Below, piece by piece: positions 36,665 through 44,834 of a DNA stretch of 64,000 nt. The notes under the pieces were generated by a model. The model made no database searches, was not told where the DNA came from, and was given only the letters and a program-made list of their open reading frames with translations. A program made the position numbers and the translations under genes. The DNA comes from an uncultured Bacteroidia bacterium (GTDB lineage Bacteria; Bacteroidota; Bacteroidia; Bacteroidales; Prolixibacteraceae), in assembly GCA_903923905.1 (NCBI GenBank), contig CAIXZH010000052.1, positions 62,001-126,000 on the forward strand, in the 5' to 3' direction. Every line of letters begins with the position of its first letter. Position 1 is the stretch's first letter.

Positions 36665-37912
36665 ATGGCCAAAAAACACAGTCTAACTACAAAAGAATTC
36701 CTGTTACCTTTTATTTTTATCTCTTTTCTTTTTTTCCTCTGGGGAATAGCACACGGGATGATTGACACGCTGGACAAACATTTTCAGCAAATTATGCATT
36801 TGAAAAAATCGGAGTCAAGCCTGATTCAGTTTTCTCTATATGGAGCTTACTTCGGAATGGCCATACCTGCCGGGTTATTTATGCGCAGATTTGGATACAA
36901 GAAAGGGATTGTTTTCGGCCTTTCCCTTTTTGCAACCGGAGCCTTCCTGATAGCCGGAACAACCTCGTTTGAATCTTTCTGGTTATTTCTTTCCTGTCTT
37001 TTTATTCTGGGATGCGGATTGGCAACCTTGGAAACAGCTGCAAATCCATATACTACCAAATTAGGGAACAAAGAGTCTGCTGCACAACGAATAAATTTCT
37101 CCCAATCATTTAATGGTTTGGCCTGGGTGATCGGACCCCTTATCGGTTTATACATTTATGGAGATCATGGTGCTGCTCCGGGTGAAAAACTTACTTCAAT
37201 GATTTTGCCATTTGCCCTCATCGGTCTGGTCGTATTTATTGTTGCCTTAATTTTCCTCCGTCTTCCCCTGCCTGAAATTTCAGAAGAGGAGATTGGTGTT
37301 GCCCATGGGATTGTTGAGTCTGAGGTTGCCGAAAAACCAACCTTTCACAAGCCGTTGATGAAGCAATCCCATTTTGTGATGGGTGTCGCGGCACAGTTCT
37401 GTTACGTAGCCGCTCAAACGGGAGTTTTTAGCTACCTGATTAATTTTGTCACCGATAAAAGCCAGACACCTCATTTTGATGTGAAAAATGGTCCCTACTT
37501 TCTCTCCATAGGATTTGCATTATTTATGATTGGACGGATGTCTGGGAGTTACATCATGAGTTATTTTAAACCAGCCAGGATATTGGCCTTATACTCAGGA
37601 TTATGTATCCTGCTTTTACCTGTTGTCAGTTTAAATATGGGCTGGTATTCGGTGATTGCTCTGTACGGTGTGTTTTTCTTTATGTCCATCATGTTCCCTA
37701 CAATTTTTGCACTCGGGATAAAGGATCTTGGACCACAAACCAAGAAAGCCGCATCATTCATTGTGATGGCGATAGTTGGCGGAGCCGTATTCCCTCCATT
37801 AATGGGCTATGTATCAGATCTCTATACCATGTCGATTGGCTTCTTTGTCCCAATCCCGCTGTTTGTATTTATTCTTTTTTATGCGCTGAAAGGGCATCAC
37901 GTTAAAGCTTAA
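36665..37912 (+). CDS. FHS-family sugar:H+ symporter (FucP/NagP-like MFS)
   Basis: A 415-residue, twelve-helix MFS transporter. The FHS group is indicated by FFLWGIAHGMIDTLDKHFQQ near residue 21, the RRFGYKKGI loop, and LGCGLATLETAANPYTTKLG (about 118-137) with QSFNGLAWVIGPL. Known relatives import L-fucose, glucose/galactose or N-acetylglucosamine with protons. The divergent NagX-like acyltransferase favours an amino sugar, but this is context only. Confidence 0.85.
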   Translation: MAKKHSLTTKEFLLPFIFISFLFFLWGIAHGMIDTLDKHFQQIMHLKKSESSLIQFSLYGAYFGMAIPAGLFMRRFGYKKGIVFGLSLFATGAFLIAGTTSFESFWLFLSCLFILGCGLATLETAANPYTTKLGNKESAAQRINFSQSFNGLAWVIGPLIGLYIYGDHGAAPGEKLTSMILPFALIGLVVFIVALIFLRLPLPEISEEEIGVAHGIVESEVAEKPTFHKPLMKQSHFVMGVAAQFCYVAAQTGVFSYLINFVTDKSQTPHFDVKNGPYFLSIGFALFMIGRMSGSYIMSYFKPARILALYSGLCILLLPVVSLNMGWYSVIALYGVFFFMSIMFPTIFALGIKDLGPQTKKAASFIVMAIVGGAVFPPLMGYVSDLYTMSIGFFVPIPLFVFILFYALKGHHVKA

Positions 37913-38004
37913 AAAGATTAATATTTAATTTCAGAAAGTCAATTGAGACAGTACATTCCTGCCTTTGCGACAGGCTGGTAAATGCAATATAAAATCACAA
38001 ATTC

Positions 38005-38047
38005 TAAAGGCTGCAATTTGCTTACAACAGGCATTTTGCAGCCTTTA
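38005..38047 (+). terminator. Terminator after sugar permease gene
   Basis: A 12-bp stem (TAAAGGCTGCAA at 38005-38016 with 38036-38047), 19-nt loop, AT-rich flank. It separates the permease gene from tcdA. Confidence 0.65.
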
Positions 38048-38112
38048 AAAACTTCGGAATAATACCGGGAAATGATCATTCCGGAAAATCATAAACTCTA
38101 ATAATTTTATAA

Positions 38113-38916
38113 ATGAGGACAAAAAAAGGGATATTTCAGCGTACTGAGCTCTTGTTCGGCAAGGAAAAAATGGACGAGATTGCAGGTAAGAAGGTGATTA
38201 TCCTTGGAATTGGGGGAGTAGGCAGCTGGTGTGCTGAAAGTCTTATAAGATCAGGCATTCATTTCCTGACTATCGTTGACTCGGACAGGGTTTGCATTAC
38301 CAATATCAACAGGCAGCTTCATGCAACGATGAATACTGTTGGAGAGGTTAAAACCGAGGCCTTAAAAAAGCGTCTGCTCGAAATCAACCCGGATGCGGAG
38401 ATCACCACCATCCAGAAGATCTACAGCAAAGTTAATCATGAAGAGTTTAACCTTGAATCGTATGATTATATTATTGATGCCATAGACAGCCTTGGGAATA
38501 AGGTACATCTGATCAGGATGGCAACCAGGTGCAACGGCGTCCTCTTTTCGTCGATGGGAGCTTCCCTTAAAATTGATCCTACACAAATACGGGTTGCCGA
38601 ATTCTGGAAGGTTCAGGGATGCCCGTTCGGATCGAAAATCAGGAAATATATTCGAAAAGGGGATCTCCCGGCAAAACCATTCCTGTGTGTCTACAGTGAA
38701 GAGGTTCTTGAAAACCGGGGAACCGGTGCCTCGTGTGGAACGGCTCAATGCCTTTGTCCCAAAATTAAAAGCGGCGTAGGTGATCCTGAATTGGACGACC
38801 ATGAATGGTGCAGTCAAAAGGCCGTGATCAACGGAACGATCGCCCATATCACTGCAATTTATGGATTTACGCTGGCTGGTCTGGTTATGCAGGATATCTA
38901 TCGCCAAACAATCTGA
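38113..38916 (+). CDS. tcdA: tRNA threonylcarbamoyladenosine dehydratase (TcdA/CsdL)
   Basis: A 267-residue E1-like (ThiF/MoeB superfamily) enzyme that dehydrates t6A37 to cyclic ct6A on tRNA. The nucleotide-binding GIGGVGSW (33-40), DSDRVCITNINRQLHA and RTELLFGKEKM segment are characteristic of TcdA, as is RNRGTGASC-like ENRGTGASCGTAQCLCP near residue 200. Family length (about 250-270) agrees. It is followed 36 nt later by a DsbA-like gene. Confidence 0.88.
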   Translation: MRTKKGIFQRTELLFGKEKMDEIAGKKVIILGIGGVGSWCAESLIRSGIHFLTIVDSDRVCITNINRQLHATMNTVGEVKTEALKKRLLEINPDAEITTIQKIYSKVNHEEFNLESYDYIIDAIDSLGNKVHLIRMATRCNGVLFSSMGASLKIDPTQIRVAEFWKVQGCPFGSKIRKYIRKGDLPAKPFLCVYSEEVLENRGTGASCGTAQCLCPKIKSGVGDPELDDHEWCSQKAVINGTIAHITAIYGFTLAGLVMQDIYRQTI

Positions 38917-38952
38917 ACCCGTTAATTGTTAGTTTGAAAAAGAGAAATTGAC

Positions 38953-39702
38953 ATGGAGGCATTTAATAAAGATAATCTGGTGATGGCTGAACTGCCAAAA
39001 ATGAAGGTTGAAGTTTGGAGCGATATTATGTGTCCCTTTTGTTACATCGGAAAGCGAAATTACGAAACAGCACTGAAACAATTTACCGGCAGAAGTCAGG
39101 TCGAAATTGAGTGGCACAGCTTCCAGCTGGATCCGAACATTCCCGCTTCCTCTGATAAAAAGGTAACGGTCTATCAATATTTAGCCGATAAAAAAGGGAT
39201 GACTTACGAACAATCGGTAAATATGCACAAAGGGCTCATCCAAACTGCCAAAGAGGCCGGACTTACCTATAATTTTGAAAATGCGATCGTAGCCAATTCG
39301 TTCGATGCGCATAAAATGATTCAACTGGCAAAGGAGAAAGGGTTTGGAGACCAGGTTGAGGAGCGCCTCTTCCTTGCCTACTTTACCGAAGGAAAAGACT
39401 TTGGCAAACTTGAAACCCTGGTCGGATTAGGTACAGACATTGGATTAACCGAAGAAGAAATTATAGCCGCAATTCAAAGTGACGAGTACGCATATAAGGT
39501 CAGACTCGACATCCAGGAGGCTCAGAATATTGGCGTCCGGGGAGTTCCCTTCTTCGTATTTAACCGGAAATATGCCATATCGGGGGCACAGCCACCCGGG
39601 TTCTTTTTACAGACACTTGAACAATCCTTTAAGGAATGGTGTATCAATAATCCTGATCATCACACCTCCGGTCCAATCTTCAAACCGGCTACAAATCATT
39701 AA
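38953..39702 (+). CDS. DsbA family oxidoreductase, FrnE-like
   Basis: A thioredoxin-fold protein of 249 residues with a CPFC active site (Cys27/Cys30 from the first ATG) in the pattern VEVWSDIMCPFCYIG, the central helical insertion, and the cis-Pro segment GVRGVPFFVFNRKYAISGAQ. There is no signal peptide, so it is cytoplasmic like FrnE. The ATG at 38983 (MAELPKMKVEV) would remove ten residues of no family similarity and may be the real start. Its 3' end overlaps the convergent next gene by 14 nt. Confidence 0.88.
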   Translation: MEAFNKDNLVMAELPKMKVEVWSDIMCPFCYIGKRNYETALKQFTGRSQVEIEWHSFQLDPNIPASSDKKVTVYQYLADKKGMTYEQSVNMHKGLIQTAKEAGLTYNFENAIVANSFDAHKMIQLAKEKGFGDQVEERLFLAYFTEGKDFGKLETLVGLGTDIGLTEEEIIAAIQSDEYAYKVRLDIQEAQNIGVRGVPFFVFNRKYAISGAQPPGFFLQTLEQSFKEWCINNPDHHTSGPIFKPATNH

Positions 39703-40771
39703 TTACGCGCCCCAGCATCATTGCCAGGATATCGGCACTACCCGAAACCCGGAGTATCGGACTCTTTCCCGTATCTTTTTCAATCCCCACCCCGTCGCTG
39801 TAAGGGGTGACAGACAATACTTTGCTGAGCAGTATATTTGAATTCTTTTTGTTCCCGGTAAATATGATCCGTTTATTGGTGATATAGAGCGTCCCATTGT
39901 CTATCTCCTGAAGTTGCTCAGAGGTTATCCGTTGTACCCCTACACTTCCGGCCCTGTAATAAACCCCCTTCATTATTTTTATCCGGAGCGCAGGCCCTCC
40001 GTAATTAATCCGCTGTTTCACTGTGCGATTCTCAAGCCAGACAGCTTCCGTGATAAAATAACATTGTTCACTCTTTGGTAAATTAATGTTGACCACCAGA
40101 ACCGGAAGCTCCCCCTTTTCAATCAACCAGTAATGCTTGAATTTTTCGAGCTGCTGTTTCGTCGCATCATCAAACTGAACTGTCACATTCAGGTTTCTGG
40201 CAATCTGGGTAAATTCACTCCACTCCTCGGGCGACACTCTTCTGTCGGCAACGATCTTCTTCAGCTGCATATCCATGAAATGATTACGGCTCTCGTCCGA
40301 TATTTTTCGGGCAATTTCTTCGGGCAGTCTTATGTTTTGCTGAAGCGAATCAATGAGATCCTCCGTTGATTTTTCAAGCTTGCCGCCACTGATGGCCGCC
40401 TCGTATGATTTCCGGTAAATATCCGAGACCAGCTTGTTATGAAGTTCTGTAACCTCATTATCAGACAAGGCTAAAAGATGTTTGAGCGAATTTAGCGCGT
40501 TAAGTTCATCCTCTGAAAGGTTATTATCCGACAGGCACCGCTGTAAATAACGGTGATAAAGACCCATTAACCGGGAGTTGAATTTTCGGTGAAGATTGAC
40601 TTTATACCTGGCCGCAATCACCTCAATTTCATCAACTTCAATAGTGTCCAGCGGCCTGCTTCCCAGCAGATTATTAATCTCAATAATCGCGTTCTCTTTC
40701 GGAGTTATTTTGAACAACCTCTGAAAGAAATTAGGCTTTTTTAATGGGGTGATCGGGTACAGATTGTCCAT
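39689..40771 (-). CDS. Hypothetical protein with TerB-like helices and a PH-like C-terminus
   Basis: About 360 residues from the ATG at 40771; an earlier ATG at 40819 adds 16 residues that look non-coding. The middle (about 75-210) is helical and acidic with LSDNEVTELHNKLVSDIY and ADRRVSPEEWSEF segments, which resemble TerB-type helical repeats. The C-terminal about 100 residues (GTLYITNKRIIFTGNKKNSN, then SVTPYSDGVGIEKD) follow the pattern of bacterial PH/GRAM domains. It has no signal or membrane helix. Function unknown; a scaffold or membrane-associated stress protein is possible. Confidence 0.6.
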   Translation of the reverse strand: MDNLYPITPLKKPNFFQRLFKITPKENAIIEINNLLGSRPLDTIEVDEIEVIAARYKVNLHRKFNSRLMGLYHRYLQRCLSDNNLSEDELNALNSLKHLLALSDNEVTELHNKLVSDIYRKSYEAAISGGKLEKSTEDLIDSLQQNIRLPEEIARKISDESRNHFMDMQLKKIVADRRVSPEEWSEFTQIARNLNVTVQFDDATKQQLEKFKHYWLIEKGELPVLVVNINLPKSEQCYFITEAVWLENRTVKQRINYGGPALRIKIMKGVYYRAGSVGVQRITSEQLQEIDNGTLYITNKRIIFTGNKKNSNILLSKVLSVTPYSDGVGIEKDTGKSPILRVSGSADILAMMLGRVINDL

Positions 40772-40906
40772 GGCTAATTTTTTAAGGCAGGTTTTCGATT
40801 GCAAAGATATAAAAATCAACCCGCGGGAATGCAGGCTAACCCTGTTTAATGGTTTTAAGTAATTTGGATTCCTTTATTAGAAATTTTTATTTTTCTTTCA
40901 AAATAA

Positions 40907-40939
40907 TTTGGAAATCTGAATCAAATAGTTTTATATTTG
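40907..40939 (+). promoter_or_regulatory. Consensus Bacteroidota promoter of the ABC-GntR operon
   Basis: TTTG at 40907-40910, a 21-bp spacer, then TATATTTG at 40932-40939: both elements match the phylum consensus at the expected spacing. The start codon is at 40986, leaving a short leader in which the GntR-type repressor could bind. Confidence 0.75.
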
Positions 40940-40985
40940 TACTGTATTAGTTATGTAGTACACTAAAACATTAAAACTGCAATAT

Positions 40986-41798
40986 ATGATTCAGATTAAA
41001 GACCTTCATTTTGCTTATCCACGGCAACAGGCGCTTTTCAACAGCCTCACCGCAGATCTCAGGGCCGGCAGTATTACCGGACTACTGGGAAAGAATGGCG
41101 CCGGGAAAACGAGCCTGCTTAAACTCCTTACAGGACTTCTTCACCCGGTGTCGGGTGAACTCTCGGTGATGAGCCACGCTCCCCGAAAACGGGAAGTTTC
41201 GTTTTTGAACGATGTTTTTATGGTACCCGAGGAATTTTATTTTCCCACAATCTCCATCCTCGATTACCTGAAGGCCTACACCCCGTTTTATCCCAGGTTT
41301 GACCTTGAGCTTTTGGATCGGATCCTTGTCGAATTTGAACTGGGAAAGGAACGAAATTTACAACGTCTCTCCCACGGGCAGAAGAAGAAATTTCTGATTG
41401 CCTTTGCCCTTGCAACCCGATGCCGGCTTCTCGTACTGGATGAACCTACCAATGGTCTGGACATTCCGTCAAAGGCGCTGTTTCGAAAAATCATCGCAGG
41501 TTATCTTGATGAAGACCAATTGGTTATAATTTCTACCCATCAGGTTAAAGACGTTGAAAATCTGATCGATAAAATTATCATTCTCGATAATGGAGAAATA
41601 ATATTTCAGCATACCATCGAGGAAATTTCCCAAAAGGTGTGTTTCGTTTCAGGAACCTCAAAGGATGTTGAAGGGGCAATTTACTGTGAGGCAATACCCG
41701 GCGGTTTCCGGTTAATGATGCCCAATGGACATGCCGAGACGGAAGTCGATATCGAATTACTTTTTAACGCCATTACCAACGGATATAAAATCGGATAA
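40986..41798 (+). CDS. ABC transporter ATP-binding protein (YtrB-like)
   Basis: A 270-residue ATPase. Walker A GKNGAGKT is at residues 35-42, the signature is LSHGQ (instead of LSGGQ) at about 125-129 and Walker B is LLVLDEPTNGLD. It belongs with the short ABC-2 type exporters that accompany GntR/YtrA regulators. The permease gene starts 4 nt after its stop, and the operon continues with the regulator and a GIN-domain protein. Confidence 0.88.
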   Translation: MIQIKDLHFAYPRQQALFNSLTADLRAGSITGLLGKNGAGKTSLLKLLTGLLHPVSGELSVMSHAPRKREVSFLNDVFMVPEEFYFPTISILDYLKAYTPFYPRFDLELLDRILVEFELGKERNLQRLSHGQKKKFLIAFALATRCRLLVLDEPTNGLDIPSKALFRKIIAGYLDEDQLVIISTHQVKDVENLIDKIIILDNGEIIFQHTIEEISQKVCFVSGTSKDVEGAIYCEAIPGGFRLMMPNGHAETEVDIELLFNAITNGYKIG

Positions 41799-41802
41799 AG
41801 CT

Positions 41803-42597
41803 ATGCAAACAAATAATTCATTTTCATTTCACCGGTTGGTGTTATTGTTCAAGCGATCGCTGATTATAAATAAAAAGCGTTTTGCAATCGCCATTTCAGC
41901 CTTTTCGGGAATTCTGTTTATCACTCTGGTCTGGGCTCAGGCATCTGTAAATTTCAGTAATTGGGGAGAGCATGCCTACCTGAGTACCTTTGTTTCAGTA
42001 TTCCTTTCATTGGGAATATCCTATGCCGCTTTCTCGTTTCCGGCATTCCGCTCGAAAGAAAAGAGTATGACCTACCTGATGTTACCGGCATCGGCAGCTG
42101 AAAAATTTGTTTTTGAACTGCTCTCCCGGATAGTGGCTTTTATCATCCTGATGCCCTTACTCTTCTGGGTTATTGCCAATCTCGAAGGGGCGCTGGTTCA
42201 TCACTATTATCCCGAATTGATCAACTATCAGTTATCATTTGGAAAATCGTTGACCGAGGCTACCAAAGATCATGAATTTAATCAGGTTATATTTCTTATC
42301 ATTCAGATGGTTCTCTTCGGATTTATTGCAGCATTTACCGGAGCAAGCCATTTTTCAAAATCACCGCTGTTTAAAACTTTGCTTACCTTTTCGATCATTG
42401 TCATCAGCTATATTTTGTTTTCCCTGTTTTTAGTTAAAGCTTTTGACCTGCTCCAGGGATTATCTGCGGGAAACAAAGGCATGCATTTCAGAGGTAACAC
42501 GGATATGGTAATCATAGTGTTTAAAATCGGATTTACGCTGACTAATTTGGTTCTATTGGCAATTGCCTGGTTCAGTTTAAAAGAGAAGGAGGCCTGA
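41803..42597 (+). CDS. ABC-2-like membrane subunit
   Basis: A 264-residue membrane protein with about six helices, partner of the preceding ATPase. The ATG at 41803 lies 4 nt after that gene's stop and gives a basic N-terminus; an ATG at 41725 would place 26 residues over the ATPase gene and is rejected. No signature motif, but size, helices and operon position fit an ABC-2 type permease. Confidence 0.75.
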   Translation: MQTNNSFSFHRLVLLFKRSLIINKKRFAIAISAFSGILFITLVWAQASVNFSNWGEHAYLSTFVSVFLSLGISYAAFSFPAFRSKEKSMTYLMLPASAAEKFVFELLSRIVAFIILMPLLFWVIANLEGALVHHYYPELINYQLSFGKSLTEATKDHEFNQVIFLIIQMVLFGFIAAFTGASHFSKSPLFKTLLTFSIIVISYILFSLFLVKAFDLLQGLSAGNKGMHFRGNTDMVIIVFKIGFTLTNLVLLAIAWFSLKEKEA

Positions 42598-42599
42598 TT

Positions 42600-42980
42600 A
42601 TGGAATTTAAAAATACCAAAGGAATCTTTCTCCAGATAGCCGACAACATCTCGGAGAAAGTGATGGAGGGGAAATATCCCCCGGGAGAGAAGATCCCGTC
42701 TGTCCGTGATCTGGCCACCGAGATGGGAGTAAATCCCAATACCGTAATGCGTACCTACAGCGAATTGCAGAGCCGGGGAATCATCGACAACAAACGGGGA
42801 GTAGGATATTATGTGAGCAATGAAGCAATCGGTATCATCCGTCAGTGGAAACGGCAGGAGTTCTTCGAAACCGATCTCCCATTGATCGTGAAACAGACCC
42901 GGATCCTGGATATCTCTTTCGAAGATCTAAAACCCTATTTCGAATCTATACTAAATTCAAATCCTCATGAAAACCAGTAA
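42600..42980 (+). CDS. GntR-family transcriptional regulator (YtrA subfamily)
   Basis: A 126-residue regulator with an N-terminal winged helix-turn-helix (residues about 10-75, PSVRDLATEMGVNPNTVMRT and GIIDNKRGVGYYV) and only a short C-terminal dimerisation tail, which is diagnostic of the YtrA subfamily. These usually repress their own ABC-transporter operon. It starts 2 nt after the permease stop and overlaps the next gene by 14 nt. Confidence 0.9.
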   Translation: MEFKNTKGIFLQIADNISEKVMEGKYPPGEKIPSVRDLATEMGVNPNTVMRTYSELQSRGIIDNKRGVGYYVSNEAIGIIRQWKRQEFFETDLPLIVKQTRILDISFEDLKPYFESILNSNPHENQ

Positions 42981-43662
42981 AATTATATTTGTTTCCCTTC
43001 TAAGTACCATCGCTGTTGTAATTCTTGCTTTTTTTATTGATGTGCGTATCTTAGGCCGCCGGGATAATGGAAGCGGGTCCGATTTCAACATAAAAAAGCA
43101 TGAGCTAAAGTTTTTTAAAGTGCTTTACATCTCCAAAAGCATGAATGTTACACTGGTTAAAAACGACTCTACCTTTCTGGAAGTCAACAGTATGAAGGAT
43201 TCCATAGCGCCAAAGGTGAATTTTTCATTGAGGGAGGATACTTTGCGGATTTCGGACTTTGAGAAGACAAACCACCATAATGTTTCGATCAGGATTTATA
43301 CCGGAGATTCATTACGAAGGATTCTTTTGAAAAATGCTGATTTAGCTGTTGAACACTCTAACTTTGGAGCACTTTCACTGGATATGAGTCAAAGTTCAAT
43401 CTGGTTTAACGAGGATGACAAGATTAAATCCCATATCCGACAGTTAAGTATAGTGGCAAATGACCATTCTCATATAAACACCAATTCATTTTATGCCGAT
43501 TCAATCAATATTGTGCTTCGTAATTCGGAAGCGAATCTCGAAACTATTTCGAAGAAGCTGACTGGCTCTTTATCTGATAGTTCCAGGATTCAGGCCAGGC
43601 AGCCTCAGGAGATTTGGCTTAAAAAGGATGGTACGAGCAAGATCAATATTAATGATTATTGA
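42967..43662 (+). CDS. GIN-domain-like (DUF2807) membrane-anchored protein
   Basis: A 231-residue protein with an N-terminal helix (about 6-26) and an extracytoplasmic beta-rich repeat region (about 50-230) rich in short strands of alternating Ser/Asn/Asp, resembling the putative autotransporter-adhesin GIN domain common in Bacteroidota and often placed next to GntR-ABC genes. It overlaps the regulator gene by 14 nt, so it belongs to the operon. Role unknown. Confidence 0.55.
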   Translation: MKTSKIIFVSLLSTIAVVILAFFIDVRILGRRDNGSGSDFNIKKHELKFFKVLYISKSMNVTLVKNDSTFLEVNSMKDSIAPKVNFSLREDTLRISDFEKTNHHNVSIRIYTGDSLRRILLKNADLAVEHSNFGALSLDMSQSSIWFNEDDKIKSHIRQLSIVANDHSHINTNSFYADSINIVLRNSEANLETISKKLTGSLSDSSRIQARQPQEIWLKKDGTSKININDY

Positions 43663-43686
43663 TACTAGAACGGCAGGTCATATTCT

Positions 43687-43757
43687 ACCACAGAGACATG
43701 GAGAAACGGAGGTTCACGGAGTAAATTTTTCTCTGTGGATCTCTGTGCCTCCGTGGT
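43687..43757. repeat. Imperfect inverted repeat with CACAGAGG-type units
   Basis: TACCACAGAGACATGGAG on the left and its imperfect complement CTCTGTGCCTCCGTGGTAA on the right frame a 70-bp element made of (A/C)GGAG and CAGAG words. Similar ACCAC(A/G)GAGG elements are dispersed in many genomes. Here it marks the boundary between the GntR operon and the hybrid efflux locus. Confidence 0.55.
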
Positions 43758-43877
43758 AATTTTTTTGATAAAAATTTATCATATCTTTATACAAACTAAT
43801 TAAACCTTTTCACCGCGGGGAAGTCAAAAGTGTATTCAAAAATCAAATTCATACTCAACCACTAATACCCTTAAAGA

Positions 43878-44774
43878 TTGAAGATCGAGATCAACGGGCT
43901 GAATAAGGTCTATCCCAACGGAAATCACGCATTAAAAGATGTGACCATGACCATTGGAAACGGGATGTTTGGCCTGCTGGGACCTAATGGCGCAGGGAAA
44001 TCAAGCCTGATGCGCATCTTGGTTACGCTGGCAAAACCTTCATCCGGCGAGGTTCTGGTGAATGGGCTCGATTTGCAGAAGAACCGGAAGGAGATTCGTA
44101 CGATGCTAGGTTATCTTCCCCAGGATTTCCGCTTTTTTGCCAAACTGCGCACCTATGAATTCCTGGATTATATTGCCCGATTATCGGGAATGAACTACTC
44201 TTCCGTACGAAAGGATGCAGTGGAGAAAATGCTCGAGGAGGTTGGCCTTTTTGAAGCGAGGAATCGTTTTGCCAACAACCTTTCAGGGGGTATGAAACGG
44301 AGGTTGGGAATTGCCCAGGCGTTAATTGGGGATCCGCAGATTATCATTGTCGATGAGCCCACTACCGGACTGGATCCTGAAGAGCGCATACGCTTCCGGA
44401 ATCTGCTCACCCGGATCAGTGAACGCGATGTCATCATTATTCTCTCCACCCATATTGTGGGTGATATCTCAAGTACATGCAACGACATGGCCCTGATGAA
44501 CAAGGGAACCCTGGCATTTAAGGGATCGCCCGAACTGCTAATCAGCCAGGCCCGCAACAATGTCTGGAAAATTACAGCCACTGATACTGAATACCAGGAG
44601 ATACAGGATAAATACCCGATCATCTCGTCCATTCCGTCTGAAGAGGGATGGGAGGTACAGGTAGTATCAAAACATATTAACGGCTATTCCGGGGAACAGA
44701 TTGAACCTAACCTGGAACATGCCTACGTGAATTTTATGGAAAATGAGCTTAATCAGCACTGGCATGAGATCTGA
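43878..44774 (+). CDS. ABC transporter ATP-binding protein (CcmA-like)
   Basis: A 298-residue ATPase: Walker A GPNGAGKS (35-42), Q-loop YLPQDF, signature LSGGM (about 136), Walker B IIIVDEPTTGLDPEER. It starts at TTG (43878); no ATG gives the conserved first strand IEINGLNKVYP. It is close in sequence to the ATPase domain fused to the RND pump at 54489 (shared GLLGPNGAGKS, IGYLPQ, ERIRFRNLL), so the locus carries two related ATPases. It pairs with the ABC-2/M1-like permease 60 nt downstream. Confidence 0.88.
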   Translation: MKIEINGLNKVYPNGNHALKDVTMTIGNGMFGLLGPNGAGKSSLMRILVTLAKPSSGEVLVNGLDLQKNRKEIRTMLGYLPQDFRFFAKLRTYEFLDYIARLSGMNYSSVRKDAVEKMLEEVGLFEARNRFANNLSGGMKRRLGIAQALIGDPQIIIVDEPTTGLDPEERIRFRNLLTRISERDVIIILSTHIVGDISSTCNDMALMNKGTLAFKGSPELLISQARNNVWKITATDTEYQEIQDKYPIISSIPSEEGWEVQVVSKHINGYSGEQIEPNLEHAYVNFMENELNQHWHEI

Positions 44775-44834
44775 TCCTGTAACTTTCCCTGATTCCGTTT
44801 TGGTTTTAAGCTCCACAATATTAACAGCCAACTT

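Noticed and set aside
38362-38907. 181-codon open frame opposite tcdA
   Set aside because: It is antisense to a complete tcdA gene and has no domain signature.
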